Shown here in pieces: positions 20,383 through 31,156 of a DNA stretch of 64,000 bases. Under the pieces are notes generated by a model that saw only the letters and a program-made list of their open reading frames with translations, was not told the origin of the DNA and did no database searches. Source of the DNA: Pegoplata infirma (taxonomy: Eukaryota; Arthropoda; Insecta; Diptera; Anthomyiidae); NCBI GenBank assembly GCA_963921195.1, contig OY992537.1, forward strand, positions 200,966,581 to 201,030,580, written 5' to 3'. Numbering within the stretch: the stretch's first letter is position 1; the number at the start of each line of letters is the position of its first letter. Both the position numbers and the translations under genes were made by a program.

Positions 20383-20792
20383 GTATACTTTAGTTTTTTT
20401 GTTGGTGCAATTAATACAAAATCATGCAAATGTAATCTGATTGGTCTTAAAATTAAAATTTTAAAATCCTTCTATTTGAAAAGTTTACCCCATATTGTAT
20501 ATTTGCATTATATAAATATAAATTTTTTTATATCATGTTTAGATTTATTAAGACACGTGTAATTTAAACAATTTGTGTCAACAAACATAATAATTTATAT
20601 GCATACATATCGATGGTAAATATTCAAAACTTGCTAACTGCAATATTTTCGAAAAAGAGTTTGCGACAGAAATGTCTTCACTGAATTGGTTGTCTTCTAT
20701 CAAATTAATTTTTAACTTAAATATCATTTCAAAAATTATTGTTTTTAATTAAATTGTAAAAAAAAAGATTAATAATTCGTCTTAGAATTACC
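20383..20792. other. Family C remnant and AT-rich spacer
   Basis: GTATACTTTAGTTTTTTTGTTGG at 20383 continues family C sequence (compare about 18158). The rest shows no gene or repeat end. The 62-codon open frame starting at 20374 is composed of element end plus spacer. Confidence 0.45.
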
Positions 20793-21368
20793 TACACTCA
20801 AAATAATAACTCTGTAAAATGACTGTAATCTCAATTCGACAGATATCTGACAAAGTTATCTGTCGAAATACAGATTTTATGAAAGTTCTTTGTATTTTCT
20901 TGTGACCGAAAAACAAAATTTTGTAAAGTTGGAGTTGCTCATTAAAAACTTGTAATTTTTACAAAAATAAAAAAGTAAATTTACAATTTGGAAGCATTAA
21001 AGCTTGAAATTTAACAATATTTTAATTTTAATTAATTTAATTTTTATTAATGTTTTTGAAGCAGAGAAGTTTTAGTCATAAAATATATTTAACTAAAACT
21101 TTGTAAATTTACAGAGTTTTTTTTGTAAAATTTTGAACTCATAAAATGCATTTAACTAAAACTCTGTTAATTTACGGTAAAATTTTTTTCGATTTCATCA
21201 ATATTTTACAGAAAATTCTGTAAATTTACAGTTTTTTTTGATCGAAATCATTTTACAGAGTTTTCTTCGTAAAATAACAAAAAATCTTGCTGGTTGGAAA
21301 TCTATGGTATTTTCTGCTGGCTCAGCAGAGTATCTCTGTAATTTAACAGAGTGATTATTTTGAGTGTA
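20793..21368. mobile_element. TA-flanked MITE with 23-bp TIR
   Basis: The left end is TACACTCAAAATAATAACTC and the right end GAGTGATTATTTTGAGTGTA, near-perfect inverted repeats with TA at the outside. The interior repeats ACTCTGTAAATTTACAGA words on both strands. The CACTCAAAA terminus is shared with elements A and B. No transposase. Confidence 0.85.
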
Positions 21369-21872
21369 AAAATAACAGTTCTTTTTGATCTCCTAAAAAA
21401 AATTGCATTATACAGTTAGCACGTTTTGATTATTTACACTCGATATGTAGATAAATACAAAAAAAAAAGTAGTAGAAATAAATTTATAATAAAATAAATA
21501 TAAAAATTAATTATTTTGACAAATTGTATTATTATTTGCTTATGGATATTTCATAACATAATAAAAATTTGTGGTTGAAAAATGGTTTTAAAACCACAAT
21601 ATTTGTTTGTTTTTTTTTATAAAAATAAATAATTTGTATTAATAAAAATTTGATTAATGATTGAATTTTTAAATAAACAGTTTAGTGACAGTTACAAATT
21701 ATATAACTGTGTATTATATAACTACTTAGTATGACCGTGCTGTACTTTGTTAACGGGAATATTAAATGCCGGCTAATGAAAGGATCAGGTTAAGAATAGC
21801 CATTTCTAAAATATTTCCTACTCTTTGATATAAATTCTGCTGAAAGATTCTACATCGCAAATTTTTAGATTA
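21369..21872. other. AT-rich spacer, no feature seen
   Basis: No ORF, RNA or terminal repeat could be supported. Confidence 0.45.
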
Positions 21873-22680
21873 TACACTCAAAAAAATACGTTAGTAGATT
21901 TACTAATTTTTTTTTTTTCCTAATGCTAGTTAGCTAACTTTTAGCAAATTTTTAGTTGAGATTAGCATGTTAGCAAAAAATTATTGTAAACTTTATTTAG
22001 CACATTAGCAATTTTAAACAAACTTTGAACAAATTTCTTTTGCTAAATTTGAAATTGAGTTGACAACATTTTTACAAGATTTTTTGCTAACATTAGCAAA
22101 AATAAATGGTAATTTTTTTTTTATTTTCAGAAAACTTAAAATGGCGCTATCTCGGAAACTAAACCAGAAAGAGAAAAATGGAGGCCATTTTTGGTTCTCG
22201 AGCTCCCCATAGTATCGTCGGTGTGGACCCTAATGGGTCCTACCTTTGGATCCAAAAAAGTTAGCATGCCCGAAAATTTTAAAATGCTCATATCGCCGAC
22301 ACAACAAAAAGTCCAAAAGAATTTTTTTAGCTCTCAACACGTAGAACAAGTCCCCAGTGATCCCCTAAAATCACGTATCTCAAAAACTAAGCAAGGTAGA
22401 GCGAAACGGACACAAATTTTGGATCAAAAACTATGACGATTTTTAAGGAACCCAACTAGGTCTAGGCCCATCGGGGTCTGGACCTATTGGGTCCGAACCC
22501 AATGGGGTCCTCAAATGTGTATGAACTAAGTTCAAAAAAAAAAAATCAGTTAACTAATTATTGGCAAAACATTTTTGCTAACTTTAGCAAAAAAATTGTG
22601 GGTTCAAAATCAGCAAATTTTCTTGTAGGTTTACAAGCTTTTTTTGCTAACATTACAGTTTTTTTTTTTTTTTGAGTGTA
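21873..22680 (+). mobile_element. Element A, copy 1 (808 bp, CACTCAAAA TIR, TA target)
   Basis: The ends are TACACTCAAAAAAATACG and a T-run with GAGTGTA. Subterminal zones are dense in TTAGCAAA/TTTGCTAA words on both strands. A GC-richer centre (22140-22510) contains CTATCTCGGAAACTAAACCA, TTTGGATCCAAAAAAGTT and repeated GGGTCC words. Copies 2 and 3 are at 31252-33654 and 30511-31156. Frames in the centre are broken at different points in each copy and are not treated as genes. Confidence 0.8.
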
Positions 22681-22746
22681 GGGTCTTTAGATCAAAAGTT
22701 ATAAAAAGTACCAACTTTATTTATAGTTTGTGAATATTTATAGTTT

Positions 22747-22983
22747 GTAGAAACTATAAATATTCACATATATAAAAAACAGTTTTCATTAACAAGACAA
22801 ACCGACATTTAAAATCCTACTGATGATGACACTAACTGGGGTGTTTGAAACCGGTATGGGAAATACCAGAAATGTCTATAATTTTTAGAAATTCAATTTT
22901 TCTTCTGCATTTTTTCAACTTGAACCCTTATAACAAATATAATTAGAGCCCGTGCTCGATCTGTACTTACAGAAAAAATCAAA
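22747..22983 (+). repeat. 237-bp dispersed repeat, copy 2
   Basis: Gap-free match to 1703-1939 with five mismatches. The flanks differ, so the match is a discrete unit rather than a longer duplication. Confidence 0.85.
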
Positions 22984-23340
22984 GTTAAAAATGTTGTTGA
23001 TGAAAATAAAGTTTTTGATGAAAAAAAATAATTTTATAAAAACAAAAATTTTGATGAATTTTTTTTTTTTTTTTTTCTTTGAAAAGAAAATTTAAGACAA
23101 AAAACTTTTTGATGTAAAAAAAATAAAAAAAAAAATGGTAAACAACAAAAATTGGATAAAAAAAAATTTATAAAAAAAAAAATGATGTAAAAAAAATTTA
23201 ACAAAAAAAAAATTGATGAAAAAAAAAAATTTGATGAGAAAAAAAATTGATGAAAAAAAATATTGATGAAACAAAAAAAAAATTGATGAAAAAAAAAATT
23301 GATAAAAAAAATTGATGAAAAAAAAATTTGATGAAAAGCT
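22984..23340. repeat. Degenerate TTGATGAAAAAA low-complexity run
   Basis: Repeated short units of A-runs with TTGATGA or TTTGATG. Minus-strand frames are Phe-rich artefacts. No gene. Confidence 0.8.
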
Positions 23341-24003
23341 ATTATGTTGCGTTTTATTCACCAGCAGGTGAATTATTATCAAAGTTACAACTCGAAGTCA
23401 CAAACCTTTTTGGTTTTAAGAAAATTAAAACAGTTATTCTTATTTTCTTTTTTCTGTGAGGGTAGCTTATATAGTCAAACTGAGGTGGCGTCCTGCATCA
23501 TTTTTAAAATTAGACACCAGCCGAAAAACATTATTATGTTAAAAATACTTTTTTCAGAATGTCTTTTTTTGCTGGAGGTTCCTTGATTCAAAATTTTAAG
23601 TTTATAAGACAATTATATTAGAAATTCTAAAATTTTTTCAGAACTTTCTGTTCCGATGGATGATCATACTTTCTAAAAAGTTCTAACGATCAATATTTCA
23701 GGAGACCGAAAATATACCAAAGTATACATTTCCTTTTTTAAGGATCCTATATTTAAAAATCAAGTTTTTTTACCTTTTCTTCATTTTTACCTTCTCTAAA
23801 ATGCAACTTTCTAAAAAGTACTTTCGTTAGAAAGTTTTTTAAATTGAAACAGTATTTCAGGAGATAGAAAAAGTACAGTTTTTAACCCTATTTACTACAT
23901 TGAAATTACAGTTTCCAATGGTAATTTTTCAGAATGTTTTTTATTTCGGCAGGAATATCCAACATTACAAATTTAAAGTTTCTTTAACAATTATTTCAGA
24001 AAA

Positions 24004-24494
24004 TACACGCAAAAAATACCTTGTAAAATCACAAGAAAAGTGTGTAACTTTTTTTCGCTACTATTTGACAAGAATTCCTTATTATTTTACAAGCCTTTTA
24101 CCAATAATTTTGTAATTTTACAAGATTTTTACCAATAAAATTGTAAGTTTACAATTTTTTGGACGCGATAAAACTTACAAGGAGGTTTCGTGACTTTACT
24201 AGATTTTTTGCTAACTCCTATGTTAGGAGAATTCCTAGTAAAAATTACGAGCTTTTTTGTAATTTTACAAGTCATTTACCAATAAAATTGTAAATTTACA
24301 ACTTTTTTAGCGAAATAAAACTTACAAGGAATTTTCGTAAATTTACTTGATTTTTTATGTAAAAAACCTTGGAAATTTGTTAAATTACAGGAAACACTGT
24401 AAAATTACAAAAACAAGAAAAACTGTCAAATATTTGTTAAATGGGATAACGAGACTTTTCCAGTAATTTGACAAAGTTTTTTTTTTTTTGAGTG
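24004..24494. mobile_element. TA-type MITE, family G, copy 2
   Basis: Left end TACACGCAAAAAATACCTTG, right end GACAAAGTTTTTTTTTTTTT with GAGTG. The interior has CTTGTAAAATT/AATTTTACAAG words and two GAATTCCTAGTAAAAATTAC-like blocks. Confidence 0.7.
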
Positions 24495-24757
24495 AGGAGA
24501 TCGAAATGGTACACACCTTTGATTAAGGATCCTACATTCCAAAGATCAAGTTTTCAAGTATTAATATTTCAGAAAATCAAAAAAGTACCAAAGTACACAT
24601 TTTTACCCTCTTTCAAATGCAACTTTCTTAAAAGTACTTTCGTTAGAAGATGCAAACATTATTTCAGGAGATAGAAAAAGTAAAGTAAAAAGTAAAGTAA
24701 AGGCATGAAGATCCTAACTTACAAATTTAAAGTTTCTTTAATTATGTTTTTAGAAAA

Positions 24758-25080
24758 TACACTAAAAAAAACCTTGACAACCTTGAAATGACACAACGTT
24801 TTTTTTTTGCTACCTCCTATTTGACGAGAATTTCTAGTAATTTTACAAGCTTTTTACTAATAGTTTTGTAATTTTGCAAGGTTTTTACCAATAAAAATTT
24901 ACATTTTTTTTACACGATAAAACTTATAAGAAATTCTCGTGACTTTACTAGATTTTTTGCTTTAACGAGAATTCCTACTAAACGTTATTTGTCAAAAAAC
25001 AAGGAAAACTGTCACACATTGGTAAAATGGGATTACGAGACTTTTTCTAGTAATTTGACAAGGTTTTTTTTTTGTGTGTA
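24758..25080. mobile_element. TA-type MITE, family G, copy 3
   Basis: Left end TACACTAAAAAAAACCTTG, right end TTTGACAAGGTTTTTTTTTT and GTGTGTA. Shorter than copy 2, missing a central repeat block. Confidence 0.7.
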
Positions 25081-25362
25081 GTAATTAAAAAAAAAAGAAA
25101 AAATTTTAATGTAAATTTTTTTGAGTAAAAAAATTTTTGAGAAAAAAAAAACAGTAGAGGTATTCAGAGTCTTGTTGCCAGCCCCGGCAATGTAGCAAAA
25201 GAGTACTTCTTTCAAAAAATACATGTATTTTGAAAAGTAATTTTAAAAAGTGCTCTTTTACCACCAGTGCCAGGGCTGGCAAGCAAGACTCTGAATACCA
25301 CTAGTGTTTTAAATATTTTTGTGGTTAACCAATAGGTTTTAAAACGTGTTTAGGGTGTTTTT
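25081..25362. other. AT-rich spacer with an inverted CAAGACTCTGAATACC pair
   Basis: GGTATTCAGAGTCTTG at 25159 and CAAGACTCTGAATACCA at 25283 are inverted, with GCCAGCCCC and GGGCTGGC just inside. This makes a hairpin or short TIR element of about 150 bp. No gene. Confidence 0.55.
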
Positions 25363-25377
25363 AAACTCCTGACTTAA

Positions 25378-25565
25378 GACGCCCCAGTAGGCGAATTGGT
25401 GGCGTGCTAACCTATTAGTCTGGGGGTCGTGGGCTTGATTCCCACCAGATGCCTTGGGCTGTTGCACTAAAACGAGACGAAGATCATTGTTACCAGTTCT
25501 CGGTTTGGTAAAATTAGTATATGATTTGTAATTATATGGTAATACTTAAAAAAAAAAAAAAAAAA
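25378..25565 (+). mobile_element. tRNA-derived SINE with poly(A) and perfect TSD
   Basis: The 188-bp unit starts with a tRNA-like head: A box AGGCGAATTGG at 25389-25399 and B box GGCTTGATTCC at 25432-25442, inside the T-arm-like GTGGGCTTGATTCCCAC. A tRNA-unrelated body follows, then an A run. AAACTCCTGACTTAA flanks it exactly (25363-25377 and 25566-25580). Pol III boxes, A-tail and a 15-bp TSD are the defining marks of a SINE mobilised by a LINE. The exact TSD implies a recent insertion. It is not a functional tRNA gene. Confidence 0.92.
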
Positions 25566-25580
25566 AAACTCCTGACTTAA

Positions 25581-25967
25581 AAACGATTTAAACCAAAAAT
25601 ACACCAATAAAACGATTTTTCTTAAAGTCAATGCCAAACTGGCCAGGAAAAATCCAAAAAAATATATATGCAAAGGTCTGGCAGCATCCAAGCAGCAACA
25701 GACGGACGAACAAAAGTTAAAACTTACAAGGAAGGTCTTTCACTGGACACCCACCGATTGTCCTAAAACTTGCATATAGGAATGAGGGGAGCAAAATAAA
25801 AGTTACATGTTTTTATTTTAATAGCTGCCCAATCTCACATTTAGCGGGTCAAAGGGAAGGGGGAAAACGGGATTTTTTATTCGTGTTTTGAGGACTTTTC
25901 CCATTTCTTCAAAAGAAACATGAACATTTTATACAGGTCGAAAGGTTTTTTGAAGGCCTATCCAATG
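25581..25967. repeat. Dispersed repeat L, interrupted copy
   Basis: About 25780-25967 resembles 53110-53275 (GGAAGGGGGAAAAC, ACATGAACATTTTATACAG, TCGAAAGGTTTTTTGAAGGC). The repeat continues after the inserted element at 27411 as CAATGGTGTATTG. Confidence 0.65.
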
Positions 25968-26238
25968 CACTATAGGAAATTTTACCCATTTTTTGGCCAA
26001 AAGTCAAAATTAAAATTTTTGCAAACATTATTTTTTTTTACATTAATATAAAAAAAACTTAACAAAGTAAACAATTCTTTCTCAATTTTGCGACAGAATT
26101 GATATACTGTCACTTTATCAGTAGTTTTTCTTGCAATTTCTTAATCAGTTATAAAATAACGATTGATTGCAGTGAATTTTGTGATAGCTTCTAACAAAAG
26201 TTTTTATATTAAGAATTTATAGTTTTTAAAAACTAAAA

Positions 26239-26965
26239 ATGGAAAATAATGTCAAAGGTGAGTACTTTAATGATAAATAGTGAAATGTTGGTGAACTCAT
26301 CTATGAGATCGATTTTATTGGAAAAATTGAAGTGACCTTAAGATGAACTTATTGAAGTATGAATTGGAATTTTATTTTGACTTTAAAAAAAATGATAGCA
26401 TATGTTAGCTATAAAACCATAAAAGTTCTCTAGGACAATCAATTACCTTCCGAATTTAAAAAATTTCAAGGTCGGATATGTGCAAACTTTTTTTTTATAC
26501 CCATTTTTCCAGGTGACTACTGAGTGCCAAATTCAGAGTTATTTAATACATGGCGAGAGAAATAAAGCAGAGGTGGATAAGGAGCCGCTATTTCTGACCA
26601 TTTCTTTTCATACATTGCTGAGAGTGAATGTTTCGAAAACTTTAAACAATATATAAAGGAGGAATTAAGAATATTTTGTTCAAATATAAATATGAAAAGG
26701 ATTAAAAGTTGTAGGAGTTTGAAAATTTTTGAAAGACAGGATGCTGTTTGGCTTTAAGGCAATACTTGGCTAAAAAAAACTTGAAACGCAGCCTGCCTCC
26801 ACTAAATCGAAACCTGTGCAACCGCAATTAACTTTTTTGTCAAAATCTGCGAGAACAAAAATACGAGTTACAGCAGAAATCTCTAAAGATCTAAATAGGG
26901 AAGTTGAGCCCCTAGCTCTTGCATCATCTACGGCTGCCCGTAGTGGCATTTTGAAATGTAGTTGA
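26239..26965 (+). pseudogene. Possible decayed spliced gene inside the CACTATAGG element
   Basis: What is seen: AAAAATGG at 26236-26243 encodes Met-Glu-Asn-Asn-Val-Lys and runs into CAAAGGTGAGT, a textbook 5' splice site. TTTTTCCAG at 26504-26512 looks like a 3' splice site. Joining them gives a stop codon three codons on, so the reading is broken. A later frame (26774-26965, 63 codons to a TGA, with SKPVQPQLTFLSKSARTK and REVEPLALASSTAARSG) is open and followed by AATAAA-type signals, duplicated in a 30-bp tandem repeat at 26983-27047. I do not recognise the protein. It could be a transposase remnant of the host element or a captured gene. The orientation follows the splice signals. Confidence 0.35.
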
Positions 26966-27110
26966 CGACTTGGAACTCAAAAATAAAATTTTTGAATAAA
27001 ATCCTTATTAAAAAGTAAAATTTTTGAATAAAATCCTTATTAAAAAGTATTGTTTGACACTTCTTAACATTGTTAAAATAAATTTCTACTGTTATCTTCG
27101 AAAGTTAGTG

Positions 27111-27277
27111 TACACTCAAAAAAAAAAAAATATTGTAAAAACAGTTTAGAAAACCATATAATCTATCAAGGATCTAAAAAATCTTAGATGCGGCAACTTA
27201 TAACCCGGGAACCCTGTTTGGAACTAATTATTAGGTAATTTTTTAGGTAACTTTACTAATTTTTTTTTTTGAGTGTA
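27111..27277. mobile_element. Short TA-flanked MITE
   Basis: TACACTCAAAAAAAAAAAA at the left and a T-run with GAGTGTA at the right, 167 bp. It has the same terminus as elements A and B. The centre has AACCCGGGAACCCTG. Confidence 0.75.
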
Positions 27278-27410
27278 TGAAAACCTTTAAGAGTCACTCC
27301 CTCCCTCTAAAGAGTCTTCCAAAAGTCAAATAAAAAAAATCAGTCAAATCGGTCCAGCCGTTTGGCTGTAAATAATTTTGGCCAAAAAAAGGGTAAAATT
27401 TCCTATAGTG

Positions 27411-27733
27411 CAATGGTGTATTGTTAAGTTCGTTATTGTCAAAAATGTACGTCTAATTTTGAACCGATTTTTTCCATTTTCAATAGGCTTTGTCGTTGAG
27501 TAAATAAAAGCTTTAGTTTAAATTTTCAGACAAATCGATTAAAAATTGCGATCTGTTGCGTGCGCACAACCTTTACATGGACAGACGGACATCGTTAAAT
27601 CGACTCAAAAAGTGATTCTGAGTCGATCGGTATACTTGAAGGGTCTTGGGTCTTGAACCAATATTTCGGGTAGTTACAAACATCAGCACAAAGTCAATAT
27701 GCCCTGTACCACAGAATGATGTAGGGTATAATT
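27411..27733 (-). mobile_element. mini-me-like element, type F, partial
   Basis: Contains AAGTGATTCTGAGTCGATCG, a GTTACAAACATCAGCACAAA block and the terminal GATGTAGGGTATAA. It lacks the hairpin end. The first bases (27411-27430) belong to repeat L. Confidence 0.65.
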
Positions 27734-28100
27734 AGAGTATACCTATTAGAATTACGCGCGTGACACGATTTTTTCGTGATTCACGAGTGAGCGTGAGTGA
27801 AATTCAGTTTTGTGAGTGAGTGCGCGTGATTAGAAAAAATAGCTTCGTGCGCGAGCAATTTTTGTTTTGTGAGTTTGCGTGATTGTTTTGTGCTGTCTGA
27901 AACAGAAAACTTATAGGAAATTCTTCAATTTATTGAATTTAGAGGTTAATTTAAACAAAATTGTGATTCAAATAAATTTGTATAACTGTATTTAGGAAAT
28001 CAAATACTTTTTAGGCAAAAAAATCGGCAAGAGGAAATCTAAAATTTGGTTATTTTAATTTCGTGAGTCTTCGTGAGCGTGATTATTTCGGAAACCCTAG
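27734..28100. repeat. GTGAGTGAG/CGTGAGCG-rich repeat (hAT-like subterminal type)
   Basis: Dense CGTGAG, GTGAGTG and GCGTGAT words to about 27900 and again near 28060, ending CGGAAACCCTAG. Similar words fill 33864-34600, 51085-51260, 52240-52425, 54830-54930 and 56570-56790, mostly next to TAGAGATGGG ends. Only one end is recognisable here. Confidence 0.55.
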
Positions 28101-29028
28101 TCAAATTTGATGCAGAAAATGTTTGTAGAACATTTTAACCCCTTAAAGGCACGTTTTTACACCATTTTTGGCCCATTACTGCCAAACTGTGGAAAATTCA
28201 GATAATTCCGGATTCAGATGAGTATAAAGAAAAATTCTTAGAATCTAAAAAATTGTTGCTACAAGTCTCAGATTTTGCAACATTTTTCTTTAAAACGAAA
28301 AATAACAAAAAAATGGAACAAAATGAAGAGAAGAAAAGAAAAGAAAAGCCAAAAAATCCAAAAAATTAGCTTAAAAAAATTAAAATGACAACTTGAAATC
28401 AATTTTTTGTTAAGTTATCTTTTCCTAACTCATTAAATCTTAAGATTTTAAATTCAAGATAAATTTTCCAAAAGAAAAAATATTAATAAACCTATTTAAG
28501 TATAAATAAAAAAAAAATCATCTTTCACTATAGGTTTAACAACATGAACAACACGAAAAAAAACATAAAGACAAAACTGAAGACAATAAAGACTTTACAC
28601 TTGAGTTCATTTCCTTAAAAAGAACAATCAAACAATAAGATTTTAAAAAAAAAAATAAATATATAAAAATACTTAGCAGCGCAACTTAAAAAAACGAAAT
28701 CAGCAACAACTAAATACAGTGAAAACTTTAAACAAAGGACTTAGTAAAATCAGACAGGATTAAAGAAATCTTTAAAAGGTAACCACAGCAAATCGACCAA
28801 AAACTTTCCGTTTGTGTAAAAAAAAGCACCTCCTTTTGTAGTCCTTTGTGCTAAAGTTTCACTTTACAGCTATTTTATGAGTTTCCGCACACAACAAAAA
28901 AAAGTAGTATGATTTTTTCCACAAAAACACTAAAAAAAAAATACTATAAGTAAAAACGCATACACAATTATAGACAAAATGATTTTGTAACAATGTATTT
29001 CGAATAAAAAAACTAGATAGCAAAATAT
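28101..29028. other. Family C fragment then AT-rich DNA without genes
   Basis: 28101-28160 matches family C (TTTGATGCAGAAAATGTTTG, TTAAAGGCACGTTT). One lone satellite-like unit lies near 28240-28300 (AGTCTCAGATTTTG). The rest has no ORF or RNA I can support. Confidence 0.45.
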
Positions 29029-29525
29029 AACAAGTAGAAAAGTTAAATTCGACTTGGCCGAATCTATGAATACCCTCCACAATGCCTCCATAAGTGATAG
29101 TAAATTTTCTAACGTGAAAAGATAACATTTTAGATAAGAAATATTTAATTTTGTGTAAAAAAAATTATTTTTTTGAAATTAATTTTTGAAAAAAAAAAAA
29201 TTTGCTAAATTGTTTTTGAGTGTAAAACTTTTTTTGCGTGTATTTTTTTTAATGTAAAAATATTTTTGAGTGACAAAAAAAAGTTGTAAATATTTTTAAA
29301 TGCCCAACATATATGCCAAACTTCAGGAGCCTCCGTAAAGTCTTTCAAAAGTTAGCGTGTTTTCAACAGACAGACAGACAGACGGACGGACATCGCTAGA
29401 TCGACTTAAAATCGATCGAGGATCATCATATATACTTTATAGGGTCCTAGACCAATATTTCGATGTGTTACAAACGGAATGACAAATTTATATATACCAT
29501 CTATCATTATAGTGGAGGGTATAAA
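29029..29525 (-). mobile_element. mini-me-like element, type E, short
   Basis: AACAAGTAGAAAAG, hairpin TTCGACTTGGCCGAA, TACCCTCCAC, then ACAGACAGACAGACGGACGG at about 29371 and GATCGACTTAAAATCGATCG, ending GTGGAGGGTATAAAA. Internally deleted relative to the 1.25-kb copy at 42155. Confidence 0.75.
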
Positions 29526-30407
29526 AAATAATGATGAAGATGTTTTTTGAAGAGATGATAATAATAATGATATGAAATGTGATGAAATGAAATGATACAA
29601 CAATGTCTTATTGAAAGATTGTTATATACCTTTAACTACAAAGAAAAAAAATACTAAATGAATGATGAGTTTATCAAAAAAAAGAAAATTTTCTTTTAAT
29701 GATACTTAAGAATTTAATTAAGTAAATAATAAGGCAAATATAGTTTCAATTAATTAAAAAAAAGGCTAATGTGAAAAGTCTATTTGGTAGATTTTCTTTT
29801 TTTTTGTATGCTACTTTGAAAACACCTTGATTTTCTTAGAATTTCTTTATATAAAAAATTTGTCAACAATAGTTAAAACTTCAAGTATCATTAAGCAAAA
29901 AAACCTGCCTCAAAGTATGCCACGAAAAAATATTGCATCCAAACACACAAACACATTTATATGTAAACAAAGCAGATTTTTTTTTGGTGCATATATTTCG
30001 GCATAAACTTTTAATAAATGCAAATGGTGCTCAATTCGCGGACTCGATACCGATTGCACATCTACTTGAACGTGCGATTTTCCATTTTTCTTTATGTCTA
30101 AAATTATGCTTTGATACATACAAGATTTTCAAGGCGATGTCACAGTTTAGAGCACCTGTTGGTAGCACTGAAAAAGCGCTCTTAAGATGCAGTGAAATCA
30201 TGTGTCTTTTCAGTGCTAATTGGAACATTCTTTCGTATAATTTTTATTATAAAAAAAATTTTTTTTGATTAAAAAAAGTTAAAAAAAATCTTAACAAAAA
30301 ATTTAAATTTGCTCCCCTTATTTTTACTACACCCTAAAGAGCGTTCTTTGGATTCACTACGGTATGTGCTATAAAAACAAGTTGTGCTTCCAAAATATCG
30401 ATTTATA
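29526..30407. other. AT-rich stretch, no recognised gene
   Basis: Holds GATGATGA/GATGAAAT runs near 29530-29600. A 111-codon frame at 29933-30268 has overlapping minus-strand frames and no recognisable motif. I see no gene. Confidence 0.45.
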
Positions 30408-30512
30408 TATGGTATGGCCGAAAAGCCAAGACACCCCAACCTTAAAATCATCTCATTTATATATATTTTAAGTTTCAGGTAAATCGATCCATAAGGGTTG
30501 AGATACTTCCCT
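30408..30512. mobile_element. Element H fragment (one arm)
   Basis: GGCCGAAAAGCCAAGACACC to GAGATACTTCCCTTG matches the right arm of the complete copy at 46117-46707. It is followed by TTA and element A sequence, consistent with insertion at TTA. Its left end is missing. Confidence 0.65.
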
Positions 30513-31156
30513 TGTTAGTTCATACACATTTGAGGACCCCATTGGGTTCGGACCCGATAGGTCCAGACCCCGTTTCGCTCTACCTTGCTTAGTTTTTGAG
30601 ATACGTGATTTTAGGGGACCACCGGGGTTTTGAGAATTACAAAACTCAATAACTTCAAAAATATTACACGGAGAGCTTTTGATTATTTTGCGGTCTTGTT
30701 TTACGTGTTGAGAGCTACAAAAATGCTTTTGGACTTTTTGTTGTGTCGGCAATATTTACCGAGATATGACCATTTTCGGGAATGATAACTTTTTTGGATC
30801 CAAAGTTAGGACCCATTACGACCCATAGGAACCCGAGAACCAAAAATGGCCTCCATTTTGCTCTATCTGGCTTAGTTTCCGAGATAGCTCCATTTTAAGT
30901 TTTCTGAAAATAAAAAAATTTTACCATTTATTTTTGCTAATATTAGCAAAAAGCTTGTAAAAATTTGGTCAACTCAATTTTAAATTTAGCAAAAAAAATT
31001 AGTTCAAATTTTGTTTAAAATTGCTAATGCGCTAAATGAAGTTTACAAGATATTTTTGCTAACATGCTAATCTCAACTAAAAATTTGCTAAAAGTTAGCT
31101 AACCAGCATTACCAAAAATAAATTAGTAAATCTACAAATGTTTTATTTTGAGTGTA
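30513..31156 (-). mobile_element. Element A, copy 3 (5' part lost)
   Basis: Reverse complement of element A from GTTCATACACATTTGAGGAC to the TIR at 31156 (TTTGAGTGTA). The centre has about 70 bp more than copy 1 (GAATTACAAAACTCAATAAC region). Confidence 0.75.

Larger units (their letters stand above)
23341..25080. repeat. Tandem duplication, each unit carrying a family G MITE
   Basis: 23630-24003 and 24495-24757 share ordered blocks: ATTTCAGGAGATAGAAAAAG, AAGGATCCTA, AAATGCAACTTTCT and ACAAATTTAAAGTTTCTTTA, each followed at the same point by a family G MITE (24004-24494 and 24758-25080). The MITE was therefore in place before the segment duplicated. No coding frame. Confidence 0.65.
25968..27410 (+). 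mobile_element. 1.44-kb TIR element with 5-bp TSD and gene relics
   Basis: Termini CACTATAGGAAATTTTACCC and its inverse at 27391-27410 give a TIR of about 35 bp with one or two mismatches, extending to TTTTGGCCAAAA. CAATG lies immediately outside both ends, and the related sequence at about 53273 shows one copy. The 5-bp TSD and CACTATA start recall Transib, while CACTA elements start similarly but usually duplicate 2-3 bp, so superfamily is open. Inside are an ATG with donor-like GTGAGT (26239-26263), an acceptor-like site near 26512, and an open stretch 26774-26965. A TA MITE (27111-27277) sits in its 3' part. Confidence 0.8.

Noticed and set aside
22191..22436. Open frames in the centre of element A that recur in copies 2 and 3
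   Set aside because: Similar peptide blocks occur, but copy 1 has a stop shortly after the shared start and the copies differ by internal indels. No known domain. Shared ancestry of noncoding DNA explains it.
25378..25450. Functional tRNA gene
   Set aside because: No complete cloverleaf, and the unit has a SINE body, A-tail and TSD.
29933..30268. 111-codon frame as a host gene
   Set aside because: No recognisable motif, overlapping frames on the other strand, no splice or promoter support.
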